Source: Branchiostoma floridae (lineage: Eukaryota > Chordata > Leptocardii > Amphioxiformes > Branchiostomatidae). From it: 64,000 nucleotides of DNA. Position 1 is the stretch's first letter. Every line of letters starts with the position of its first letter. Below, one piece after another: positions 1 to 11,400 of this stretch. The stretch spans positions 24,330,068 through 24,394,067 of the forward strand of contig NC_049983.1 in the NCBI RefSeq assembly GCF_000003815.2. Direction: 5' to 3'. Below the pieces are notes generated by a model. The model saw only the letters and a list, made by a program, of their open reading frames with translations. It was not told the DNA's origin and ran no database searches. A program made the position numbers and the translations under genes.

Positions 1-718
1 TTTTAATTGGGGCCTCCATTCCTTATAATAAAAGAATTAAAAAAAAGAATGACCTAAGAGTAAGACGCCTGACGCTATAAACACGTACGTGTAGAATGTA
101 GATGTCATGTGGATGAATCCTTATGCAGGTCGACGCCATGTTTAATTCTGACATAACGGAGTATTATAAAAAGTGATTGTCAACTTTTGCATGTATGTCA
201 ATCCTCCACAAATGTGGTAAATCTCAATAAATGAGGTTGATTCTGACTTCATCTTTTGCAGGAGGAAGCACGGATAGCGAAGACCTCAGAGGAAACGTAC
301 AAGGTGCGTTTTCGAACTTGAAGACTTTAGGTATTCAGTTAAGTGTGAGGGAAGCTTTACTAAATCCACTAGCGCACACTTCATTGTCGGCTCGCATTCA
401 TGTTAAGTTATAGTCCTTTTGGTGTATGGCGTTCGGTACTCATCTAAGGTTTCCTTCAAGTGCTGTACAAGTTCTACAGCACGGCGCTAGCCACTAGTTC
501 TCAGTAACAAGTAGCGTATGCAGTACTTGTATGTACCACAATTTGAAAAGTATTTTCAATACTTTGACTATTGCACTGGTACATTGGTACATAAGAACTT
601 TGGGGTTTTCGTTTATTCATTTTCTCCCCAAAAAACTTGCAGATGGTGGTAGAGCGGTTGGCAAAGCGGTACATTCTTCGCCGGGAAAGAGCGACCAACG
701 GAACTGGGTAGAAACCTA

Positions 719-890
719 CTCTCCAAGCAGAGGTTAGGCTCCGGCTGTTTTTAGTCGTTTTCTATCGGGATTTCTATTTTGCCATTTTGGGGTACTTCAA
801 GAGAAATGACAAAAGAGAAATCCCGATAAAAACGACTTTAAGTTAAAAAAACGTTAAAAAACAGCCGGAGCCTAACCTCTGTTTGGAGAG
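719..890. mobile_element. Foldback MITE with ~35-bp inverted termini
   Basis: CTCTCCAAGCAGAGGTTAGG at the left is mirrored by CCTAACCTCTGTTTGGAGAG at the right; inner blocks CCGGCTGTTTTT, AGTCGTTTT and ATCGGGATTTCT are also mirrored. GGGTAGAAACYTAC occurs on both flanks. Same family as 38794-38987. Confidence 0.85.
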
Positions 891-1380
891 GGTAGAAACT
901 TACCAGAACCGAGGCCAACCAGTTACAAGGCGTGAACATTTATTTCCGTTTGTACAAACAAAAAACGTAATGTTGTATTTACTTGTGGGTGTAGAGATGT
1001 AATACATGTATGATGTTCTGCATGTTCGCGGTGTTGAAAACAGCGCAAGCTGGTTTTATTTCGACAACGTAGACGTATTTTCCCGATAAGTTACACAAAA
1101 GCTCTGATCGTTGAACATCACATAAAAGGCCCCAGGTAACCTTACTGTTTCGAAATCACATGAATGATATGAGTCGGGCTCTGCACTGTACTACACAGAT
1201 CCTTCGAGTACAAATTAATGATGTAGCAGAATGTTCCAACTGCGCTTCTGTCTTGCTTGTAATCCTTTTCTTTACTAGCTTTAGCCTCCGTTGCAGACTT
1301 TCGAGCGGGGCTAGCTTTTAATTTAGGGCGGGGATGGGGGCGCCTCGAAGCGGGGCAAATTCCTTTCCACGGAAAATTCC

Positions 1381-1756
1381 CTTTTGCGGCATAAGAGAGC
1401 CTAGCCAATCCTTTTTTACGGCATAATAGAGCCTAGCCAATCCTTTTTGCGGCATAAGACAGCCTAGCCAATCCTTTTTGCGGCATAAGAGAGCCTAGCC
1501 AATCCTTTTTTGCGGCATAAGACAGCCTAGCCAATCCTTTTTGCGGCATAAGACAGCCTAGCCAATCCTTTTTGCGGCATAAGAGAGCCTAGCCAATCCT
1601 TTTTTGCGGCATAAGACAGCCTAGCCAATCCTTTTTGCGGCATAAGAGAGCCTAGCCAATCCTTTTTTTGCGGCATAAGACAGCCTAGCCAATCCTTTTT
1701 GCGGCATAAGAGAGCCTAACCAATCCTTTTTTGCGACATAAGAGAACCTAGCCAAC
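1381..1756. repeat. 31-33-bp minisatellite, about 12 copies
   Basis: Unit TTTTTGCGGCATAAGASAGC followed by CTAGCCAATCC. Copies alternate between AAGAGAGCC and AAGACAGCC, a possible sign of two-unit higher-order amplification; length varies by one or two T. The minus-strand ORF here comes from the repeat. Confidence 0.92.
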
Positions 1757-2058
1757 GTTAAAAATCGCGAACCAGCGGCCGTCTCCCACTCCCCTAAAAA
1801 ACGAGTCCCGCTCGAAGATAGTCTGTGTAACTCAAACTCCACTGTCAAGGGCTGTAACTGGCCCCTCCCTAGCGGGCCGGCGGATGTTTGGCGGGCTGCT
1901 ATAAGCGAGATTTAATCAGGCTAGCTCGAAGACTGCAACGGAGGTTAGCTAATCCTGCTCTAAAACAATATTGCCTTGTCAAAATTACTTGTAGTTCAAA
2001 TGCTAAAATGAAATTAAAATCTCCCATCGACACAGGTGCATGGAAAATATATTATGGC

Positions 2059-2487
2059 TTATGTCAAACCTGTGACGCGAAAACGTTCGATACGGGTGTT
2101 CCGGACCGGCTGATAACTTTCCGTACGGCCCGGGCTTATTACACGGGCTCCATTCGAATAAATCGACCTGTTTCGATTGGGCCGAGTACGGCGCCATCGA
2201 AAGTTCGAATACTTGATTCGGACGTTGGAACATTGCTGTTGCAACACTTACTGTTCGAGGGCACCAAATTTGTTCAACTTCTGGCGCATTTGGCATCAAA
2301 ACATGGGTTTTCTCAGGTGGGTATGACATAAATAAAATACAACACGGTGCATTCCGCATCACCCTCGGTCTCAGCCCTCCCGCGGGTCGGATCACCCTCC
2401 GGCCTTCGGGCGATCCGACCCGCGGTCGGGCTGATACCTTGGGCGATACGGAATACACCGTGTTGTATTCTATATTTACGTTTACCA
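2059..2487. mobile_element. Foldback repeat element
   Basis: From 2326 to 2487 the sequence is a large imperfect palindrome: AATACAACACGGTGCATTCC at one side and GGAATACACCGTGTTGTATT at the other, with CCCGCGGGTCGGAT / ATCCGACCCGCGG inside. The stretch before it (ACCTGTGACGCGAAAACGTT at about 2069) is shared with 53910-54122, so both belong to one family of which this copy is rearranged. Confidence 0.7.
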
Positions 2488-3176
2488 GAATTGGATGTGA
2501 TTACAGTCATGGATATCATCAAGCTCCATATGCATTTTAGCTCTTGGAATGTGCTCTGCACAATAACAGTTTATAGTACAGCACAATTCAGGTGTATGTA
2601 GTACATGTAACAGTCATGTTGTTCCAGCTGCTTAGATATTATGTTGTATCTTTGTACTTTACAAATTGTACTTGAATACTCCAGTACCACATTTACAATA
2701 GCATGTAGTACAATTTAAAAAAAAAAATATTTCAAGCATACAACAGAAGAGACACATAAATGCACAAAAAACTGCAGATTTCAACATCTTGATTAAACCT
2801 CTTCAATTCAGGACTGATAATACATGTACTTTGCCTCCTTAAAAATATACAAGCAACACAGCATCTTTCACAATAATTGGGTTGTGATTCTGTACAATAT
2901 ATTATGCAAATCAGGCAATTCTTTGGATTTCTTGAGTACGAGTACATTCTTGTTATTTTGCAAACAGTCTGTCAACATCTGCTGCAGCAGAATGCTCACA
3001 GAGTCACACACTGGCTATTTCCACATTCGACAAATAAAATATCTTATCTTTGACGAAATACTCATCAGTCTCACACTGACATGAAGACAAATAAGCTTCC
3101 TGAAGGTATCACATCAAGTACTATGAAGTAACACCTTACGTATATGATTACTTTTAATAAGAGCATCATAATACGT

Positions 3177-3513
3177 CAGGGTTGTAGCCAGCCTGAAATC
3201 ATTTTCAGTCCCCTCAAATTTGAATCCGAAAGTTGAGCCGAAGGCATAACGTTCCTAAGGGGATCCGGGGGCATACAACCCCTGACAAATTTTGAAATCT
3301 AGAACCTCTGAAACCCAATTTCCTGCATTTTGAGGTGTAGATTTTGTTGGTAGACTAAGCTGTTCATCTGTTTTGGTGAAAAATTACACAAGAGGACAGT
3401 TTTTTATATCTTTACTGACTTTAAATATAGATTTTTGTCCATTACAGAGGACGGAATGGGCAACATTTTTTTCTGTCCCCATCTTCAAAATTCGGGTGCT
3501 GGCTACAACCCTG
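3177..3513. mobile_element. hAT-type MITE with perfect 8-bp target duplication
   Basis: 337 bp with termini CAGGGTTGTAGCCAGC and GCTGGCTACAACCCTG, flanked on both sides by TAATACGT (3169-3176 and 3514-3521). CAGGG termini plus an 8-bp duplication are the hAT hallmark. No transposase is encoded. Confidence 0.88.
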
Positions 3514-4104
3514 TAATACGTACACAACATATGTCATACATATGTTAAGCTTATGGATCACACCGACAAAAACAAGGATCTTATGGAAAGTGTCTTTCAA
3601 CTTTCCTTGCTCAGATTTCCTGGGCAATTTTGTACCTTAAGACAATTTTTCCACTTTCCACAGCTCGGTATGTTTTTCATACAAGAAAATTGTAAACGTT
3701 CAACAATGTCTGGTCCAAGTAAGCTGATGCCATCTTTATATGACATCACACAATCTAATATTGTACCACAATTTTAAAGCTTTATCAGGGTCAAACACAC
3801 CTACACTTCTTGCAAAGCTTGATAACAAACAATCAACAGTTGCCATGGCCAGTTTGGTTCAGTTTAGTACATTGTACAGTGTATTGTAAGATATATATTT
3901 GAAAAGCTTTATTTGATGATTATAAGCTTTGTATCACTCCTGGCAAGAGCTGGTTGTCAATCATAATATAGTATTACATTGTAATGTAATATTGATTGTA
4001 CCAAAGTTGGTCCACTTAAATGTTACAAAATACTACAAAAAAAACTACTTGCCTATAGCTGAGGTTGGTGGGGGAATGATGTGACCTTCTTATATCTGTC
4101 CCTC

Positions 4105-4180
4105 AGATCGGACGTTAAATGGAGGTTAAGGAGAGCCACACTTTGAGCACGTTAAAAAACGTACTGGTGTGAGTGGTTCA
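4105..4180 (+). repeat. Fragment of the GGACGTTAAATGG dispersed repeat
   Basis: GATCGGACGTTAAATGGAGG and GAGAGCCACACTTTGAGCAC match the start of the element at 10130. Confidence 0.6.
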
Positions 4181-5484
4181 AAACCCACAGTTGTCAATTT
4201 GTCCGCACATGGAGCAATTACTGTTGTATTGAGGTCACCTGAGTTAGCGCTAAATGGCAGCTCGCTCCAGACACTTGCGATTTAAACTCGCCTGTTGTAA
4301 GCTCCTCAGAATTTAGCCCCTGGATATGAAGAGAGAGTAGTCGGCCCACCCAATAACAATGATAAGTAAACATATGCAGTTCCCCACCAACCTCTGCTTG
4401 GAGAGTAACAAAGTACAACTCAACAACACAATTCCTGACTAAAATACTTATTACCATTAAACCTAAAGATTGCACAATAGTTTCCTTAGTTTACACATAC
4501 ATGTATTCATGGCTTCATACAACTTTAAATATACACATCATCAAGTATAAAACTTTTCCAACTGTCTCCAGACCTAACGTGATGATGACAAATCCAGCTG
4601 TGTGCTTAGAGACTCAGGCCCAATCTATACACAGTTTTTACCAATATCTGTGGATGTGTTGGGAGGGATCTGGAACGTTGGCCGCGGGACACCTTGCAGT
4701 CATAAACAGCTATATAGCCTAATGAGCCCGCGTTGTATGCTAATGAGCCCTCCCAAAGTCGGGACACATCTACACATGAGCGGAAGCTGTCGGGAACCCC
4801 TGCTAAGCTATCGGGGACCCCTGCTAAGCTATCGTACGAATGGTCCGGACCTTTCGGGAGAAATTTTCCCAATATCTTTATGGCGATATTGCAGTTCCAT
4901 CTAGACGCTGAAAAAAAGCTGTGCGCGAGAGGTTGTTGGCTCGTCGATATCGGGAAAAACCGTGTCTAGATCGTGCCTTAGAGACATTTACTTGAGCATT
5001 TCACGGTGGCATTGGTGCAAGGATTAATTAGCCACTGCATGTACAAAATGATTTGAACAGTCTAATGGCTTAATTATGTAATCTAGCATCTGCCTTGAGG
5101 AGTAACAAGACAAAATGTAAACTCATCTTTTTAGAGGAATGTTACAATTGAATCATCTGTACCTCAGCATATGCTCACATTTTTGTCCTGATGTTAGGAT
5201 TCTTTTCAATTAATCACCATTGATGCTACCGTTAGTTTGCACTGGTGCCTGTTGGGGGCGTAGCTGGGTCCCAAGATGATTTTAACTCCGAGTAAAAAAA
5301 AATCAAGAATGATTTTGGGGTCGTGGCCCCAAAAAGTCCCGTAGCCCACAGACCACTTAGTTTCTATGCCTGAAAGTCAATATTGATTAAAAGAAAATAG
5401 CCCATCTAGTACCCAGTAGTTTTTCCAATTTCAACTGAAGTAATAATATATAATTTACAACTTTTGCCGATAAATCTCCATGTC

Positions 5485-8400
5485 TCAGCTGCTGATGTAC
5501 TGCCATCTCTCCAGGGTGCCCGTGTTGGTCTTGCTCACCACCACGTCGGGCGATCCCGATTGGTCGATTGGCGTGTCGTCGTAGGAGTAGTTGATGGAGG
5601 GGTTGATGGAGGATGGGTCGGACGGCTTCAGGGTGGAGTAGGACTGGGGCAGGTGGACGTCGTCTGGTTCGTCCTCCTGGGCCTTGTAGGAGAAGTTCAG
5701 GGTGGGGCGAAGATCCCTGGGGTGGAGGGAACGATGTGGTTAATAATAGTTTACTGTTGTATGCCCTGTTTTTTGGGATGTACGCCTTTGGTAAGCCTTA
5801 ATTTTCCGCCGGAAACTTTGCTCAAAGTTCAAAATTTGACAATTTTGGCCAACCTGGCTGAAAAAGTATTTTGAGGCCTGGATTAGTCTTATTAATAATT
5901 CACTTAGGAATGTCTAGTACATTCTATCTTATAACAGACTTACCCAAAGAACTCACTAAGGAATGTCCAATACACCAGAGGTGCAAAACAGGTGAAATAG
6001 GCAAGAGTGGTGGCATCCACAACACTGGGGAGGAAAACAACAACAACAACATCATGTAAGTAACAAGAACCTGTAGCATACTGTACCATCACAGTGACAT
6101 TGAGAGGACTTCTAATACTTATCTAAAAACACGCATGGGTCTGGTTTCTTCTCATCTCTTAGTGATGTTGAAGACTATAGCTTGTCAATGAGATATTTTA
6201 AACTTTGTATAATATAGAAAATGTATTATGCTATATATATATATAAGGACAAATGTATTCTTCAGTACCAGACATAAATTCAAAGTATTAAGTTTTCTAC
6301 AATGTGCTACAATGTTCATCTTGCATGTATAACACATAGAAGAAGGACAAGTTCTCACCAGAGGCCATTCCAGATGTCCTGATACAGCAGCATACTGCCG
6401 GTGGCCTGGGTAACGTTTAACACGGCCAGAGCCCCGCAATACAGGTAGAACGACTTCTTAGCTGAAAACAAAAACAAAAAACAAATAGTAAGGTATGCAA
6501 CTAAAAAGACAACCTTCAGTCAATACTTAAACATTCACCTTAAAGGCAAGAGAATTTAAGCAGCATTATGGCAGCATACCAGTCTACATTGTACATAGGA
6601 ACTGAATAGCATGCACTATAAGATTTGCCAAAGGTTTGGCCATGTGAGTTTCACCCTATCCAAATACACAATTGTTGAGTCTGGCCTTCTTCACGACAAA
6701 AAAAAGAAAAAAAAAGGAAAAAAAAAAAGATTCTTAAGTCTTGACCTTGTAAGTTTTAAAGCCTAGTAATTTCAGAGCAGAGACTTCTGGCATAATCACA
6801 CAATTTGGGGGTAGTTGATACATAGGCTAGGTGGTCTCTCATACTGGGAAGAACATCAATTTGGTACTGTTCTAAGATCACCATGAAAGTTTATGCACCT
6901 ACCTGGTAGCTGAAATCTTTCTTTCAAAGGAGTGAATGGCAAGATACAGATCCCCACATAAATCTGCGTGGGAAACAAGAATCTGTATTAAGTGATATCC
7001 TTCAAGTTCAAGTTGATTACATACTACATACTAGGATATTTACAAATCAGTAGTTCATGTCAGCAGAATTATAAATGTTTCTACGGATGAATTTGATCAA
7101 GCTAAGGGGCTACAGGTCACGATAATAACAATACATGAGGACAATGCAAAGTGACATGACATATTAACAGTACAGTGAATAAGATATGGTCTTTGAGGTT
7201 AGCTAAACCATTAATGTTTGACAAATGTGTGCAAATGCATATTGCCATTGATTAAATGTGGATCGCAGAAACAGTTTTTAAACATGTCTCCGCCATGTCC
7301 TTAATAGCACTGGTCTTTCTTCAGAATTGTCAGACTCAGTATATTACACACTGTAAATGCAGAAATTTATCCAATATGTATGAGCATCCATGACACAGTA
7401 GGAGACTGCAGTCCATGGAGCTACCACAAACTTAAAACCGCCGCGAACACTCCATTTTCCAGCTGCCATGAAAGTAAATCCCTGCAAACTTAAATGCATT
7501 TACAGTATTGAGCTCTACCTGCAATGAAAGGTCAATGCTTTAAAGAGTTAGAAGCCTCACCACAGAGAAGAGACATGAGCTGACGAACCAGAACACCATC
7601 CCTCCATGTCCAAACAGGCTGTAGTTTTCATCCTGCAGAACGAACCGGGAGTCGGGCAAGACAAACTCTAACACTCCCTGTACAGGACAGAACAGAACAG
7701 AAAATCCAAGGATGTTAGTAATTACATATATCATACTTTTTCTTTCAATGAAAATGAAGTTTATTGCATATTCATGCCACATTGGGGCTAATGCAGTAAG
7801 TTGTATACAAAGAAAATGACAAGACTATGCTATATATGCCTTACTTATATCTATCTATATTTTACATGCTTCTTTTGTCATCACTCTTTAAATATGTGTA
7901 GATGAACTTAAAGAGATCTTCAATTACATCAAAGTTACAAATGTAGCTGATGACATTAGATATTTGAACAAGTTTTCCTTTGTTAGGTGTGCATACCTCT
8001 GTTTTACAAGACAGTGTTAACAAAGGTTTAATCTTATGTCTTTGTATACATTGTATATATTTGCAACAAAATGTAAATTAGTCAGCTTAAAGTCATCAAC
8101 AAGGAAACAGATAAAAACGGATGCATGCAAGGTTATCATCCATATAATTGGATCAACATGGCCATATCTACGTGCTACATGTTCATGTTCATGTAATACT
8201 GTTACAGCAGTGAATTCTCTGTGCAACCCACTTTTGTACATACATGTACATTCACATCTAGTCTACAAGTTTTGCTAATTGATAGAATGACACCTCAAGT
8301 CCAGTTTGATAACATTGAAACAGAAATTGGAGTCAAGCATACATTAGAAGTGTATTACCTGTGTGACTGAATATACAAGTGCCAGGAAACTGGTAACAAG

Positions 8401-11400
8401 CAGGACTCTTTTGATACTGGATCTGCTGTCCAGGTGGCCTGGGTGGGTGGGAACACAACAGGATTTAGAACAGATCATGCCTGAGCCATTTCAGTTTGTA
8501 AAACTTAAGACACATGTCTAAGACTCAGTGGCTGAAGAAAGCAAGTGTCACTGAGTATTCATGTTTGACGCCATGTACCTTTATCACTATGAAAATGAAA
8601 AAAAGACATCATTCTGCTACATACAAAGTAACACATATAAAGAGAAGTAATGAATTTTCATTTTCAGATAATGTAAACTTAATCCGACACATGACAAGAA
8701 CAGATACAAAGTTCAGCATATAGAAAGGTACCAAACAAAATTTTCAAAATACTCTTGAAGTAAAGAATAGGCTACCACATCATGCTTTACATGACAACAA
8801 TTAGCATGGAAGGTACATGTACAATAGTGACATCAAGGCTGTAGGATTATTCCTTACCAAACATGAGACCGAACACCACCACACTCATCTCTGTTCTACT
8901 ACTTACCAAACATGAGACCGAACACCACCACACTCATCTCTGTTCTACTACTTACCAAACATGAGACCGAACACCACCACACTCATCTCTGTTCTACTAC
9001 TTACCAAACACGAGGCCGAACACCACCACACTCATCTCTGTTCTACTACTTACCAAACATGAGACAGAACACCACCACACTCATCTCTGTTCTACTACTT
9101 ACCAAACATGAGACCGAACACCACCACACTCATCTCTGTTCTACTACTTACCAAACATGAGGCCGAACACCACCACACTCATCTCTGTTCTACTACTTAC
9201 CAAACATGAGGCCGAACACCACCACACTCATCTCTGTTCTACTACTTACCAAACATGAGGCCGAACACCACCACACTCATCTCTGTTCTACTACTTACCA
9301 AACATGAGACCGAACACCACCACACTCATCTCTGTTCTACTACTTACCAAACATGAGGCCGAACACCACCACACTCATCTCTGTTCTACTTACCAAACAT
9401 GAGACCGAACACCACCACACTCATCTCTGTTCCACTTACCAAACATGAGACCGAACACCACCACACTCATCTCTGTTCTACTACTTAACGTTACCAAACA
9501 TGAGACCGAACACCACCACACTCATCTCTGTTCTACTACTTACCAAACATGAGGCCGAAAACCACCACACTCATCTCTGTTCTACTACTTACCAAACATG
9601 AGCCCGAACACCACCACACTCATCTCTGTTCTACTACTTAACGTTACCAAACATGAGACCGAACACCACCACACTCATCTCTGTTCTACTACTTACCAAA
9701 CATGAGGCCGAAAACCACCACACTCATCTCTGTTCCCAGCAGGAAAAATCTCAAAACAATCCACAGGATCTGCGGTGGACAGACAGGGAAGTGTTACACT
9801 TATTTCTGACAAAAAAGGGGTTACAGTGCAGTCAATCTGGTATCCAGCCGTATTATAGCTCCCGAGAGGAGAGATTGAAGAATATCAGGATCTATAATAC
9901 AGCTGGATACCAGGCTAGGGCCCAAGACCATCACTATACATCCAGAGATTGTAAACATATTCCACTGAGTACGCGAATGCTTACACAAAATGACCCTGCT
10001 GATCCACAGTGACTAGCTAGGAGCAGGTGAACAGAATACAATGAAAATGAAACGTAGGAAAACATGACTGTCAGACAGGATAGTTCATTACTAGTATTGA
10101 TCCTAAAGCAGACCACAGTGGTCATCGAATATTGGATCGGACGTTAAATGGAAGTCCCGTGTTTGGGGAGAGCAACACCCCAAGCACGTTAAAGAACCCG
10201 CCACATGTGCGAACAACCACCCGAGCGGATCAAACCATTCCGGCCAAAAATAGGGGTAGGGAATCCGGCCAAAAATAGGGGTAGGGAATCTCCCGAGCAG
10301 CCCTCGTAACCCCTGCTTCGCCTATTGGGTCAGTTAGTCCTCACTCATAGTGAGCAATTGAGCTTGTCTCAATCATGATGTTTCTGACCTAGGGTGAAGA
10401 GTTGCTGTTACAGTTCCAATCATGTAACCCGTAACCTTGAGTGGCCTTCAGGCCTTGTTACGTGGTGGCCATTGAGTAAAAAAAAAATATACCTTTGTAA
10501 TGGACAAAAGTTGTGCATTGTACCAGGATGGTTCACATTTGAAACTGAACTCTAATAACTATATAATTTTGCACAACCTTGTCAGTAAGGATCCCTAGTG
10601 TTGCAGTAGCGTTGACTGTCATGGACACCACACAGCGGCACACGCTGATCACTGCCACTATCACAACCTGCAGGGAGGGAAAAAGGTTAGGGTATCATCC
10701 ACACATCCTAATCAAAGAACGCACCACCGATTTTGCGGCAAGCCCGATACCAAAGTGTCCCGACTGAAAAATAAAATAGAAAACCACAATAAAGTATTCA
10801 CCCCCTCTCTGCCAATCTTGAATATATTTTGAACTTGATGAATTGGGATTTATGGTATTTTCTTCCTTCTCAGGGTATCTGTACTTAAATCAAAATTATC
10901 CAGGGAAAATAGAACAAGTATGCTCTACTGAGAAACATGTAGTTTCACTGTGCATGCAAAATTAATTCTCTGTTCGCGTGCCGCTGCATGACTTGCATTG
11001 ATCAGAAAAAGGACATTGGACAAAACTTAACTGTCTAAAATTGTTCCAATAATTTGTAATTAATCAATAATTTCATTCTTATCCAAAAGACTCTAAATTT
11101 TTTTGTTTACAGTATACTGACCAAGATATAGAAGGCCCTAAAGATGGGGCTGTTGGTGTTCTTCAGCTTGACCTTGGCCTTGGGAAATCTGACCATGAGG
11201 AAGAGCAGGAACAGAAGGTTGGGTACCAGGAGGACAACATCCCACACTCGGACCCTGTAGAATAAACAAACAAATAAACATCATGAGGTTGGGTATCAGA
11301 AGGACCATGTCCCACACTAGGACCCTGCAGAAAATGGCAGGCGATAACACATGGGGAACAACTGTTAGTACCGGTACAGAAAACTCATGTACTGGTCAAG

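Larger units (their letters stand above)
1..5484. other. Intergenic repeat-rich region 3' of TPRA1
   Basis: Apart from the listed MITEs, minisatellite and dispersed repeats, I see no exon. A 22-bp duplication (ACCCCTGCTAAGCTATCG) lies at 4796-4835. Short ORFs have no family resemblance. Confidence 0.6.

Noticed and set aside
5464-5874. 136-residue plus-strand ORF
   Set aside because: Antisense to the last TPRA1 exon, whose minus-strand reading matches the family.
8856-9743. Regularly spaced repeats resembling a CRISPR array
   Set aside because: Units are contiguous with no unique spacers, the genome is animal, and each unit is an exon end with its donor.
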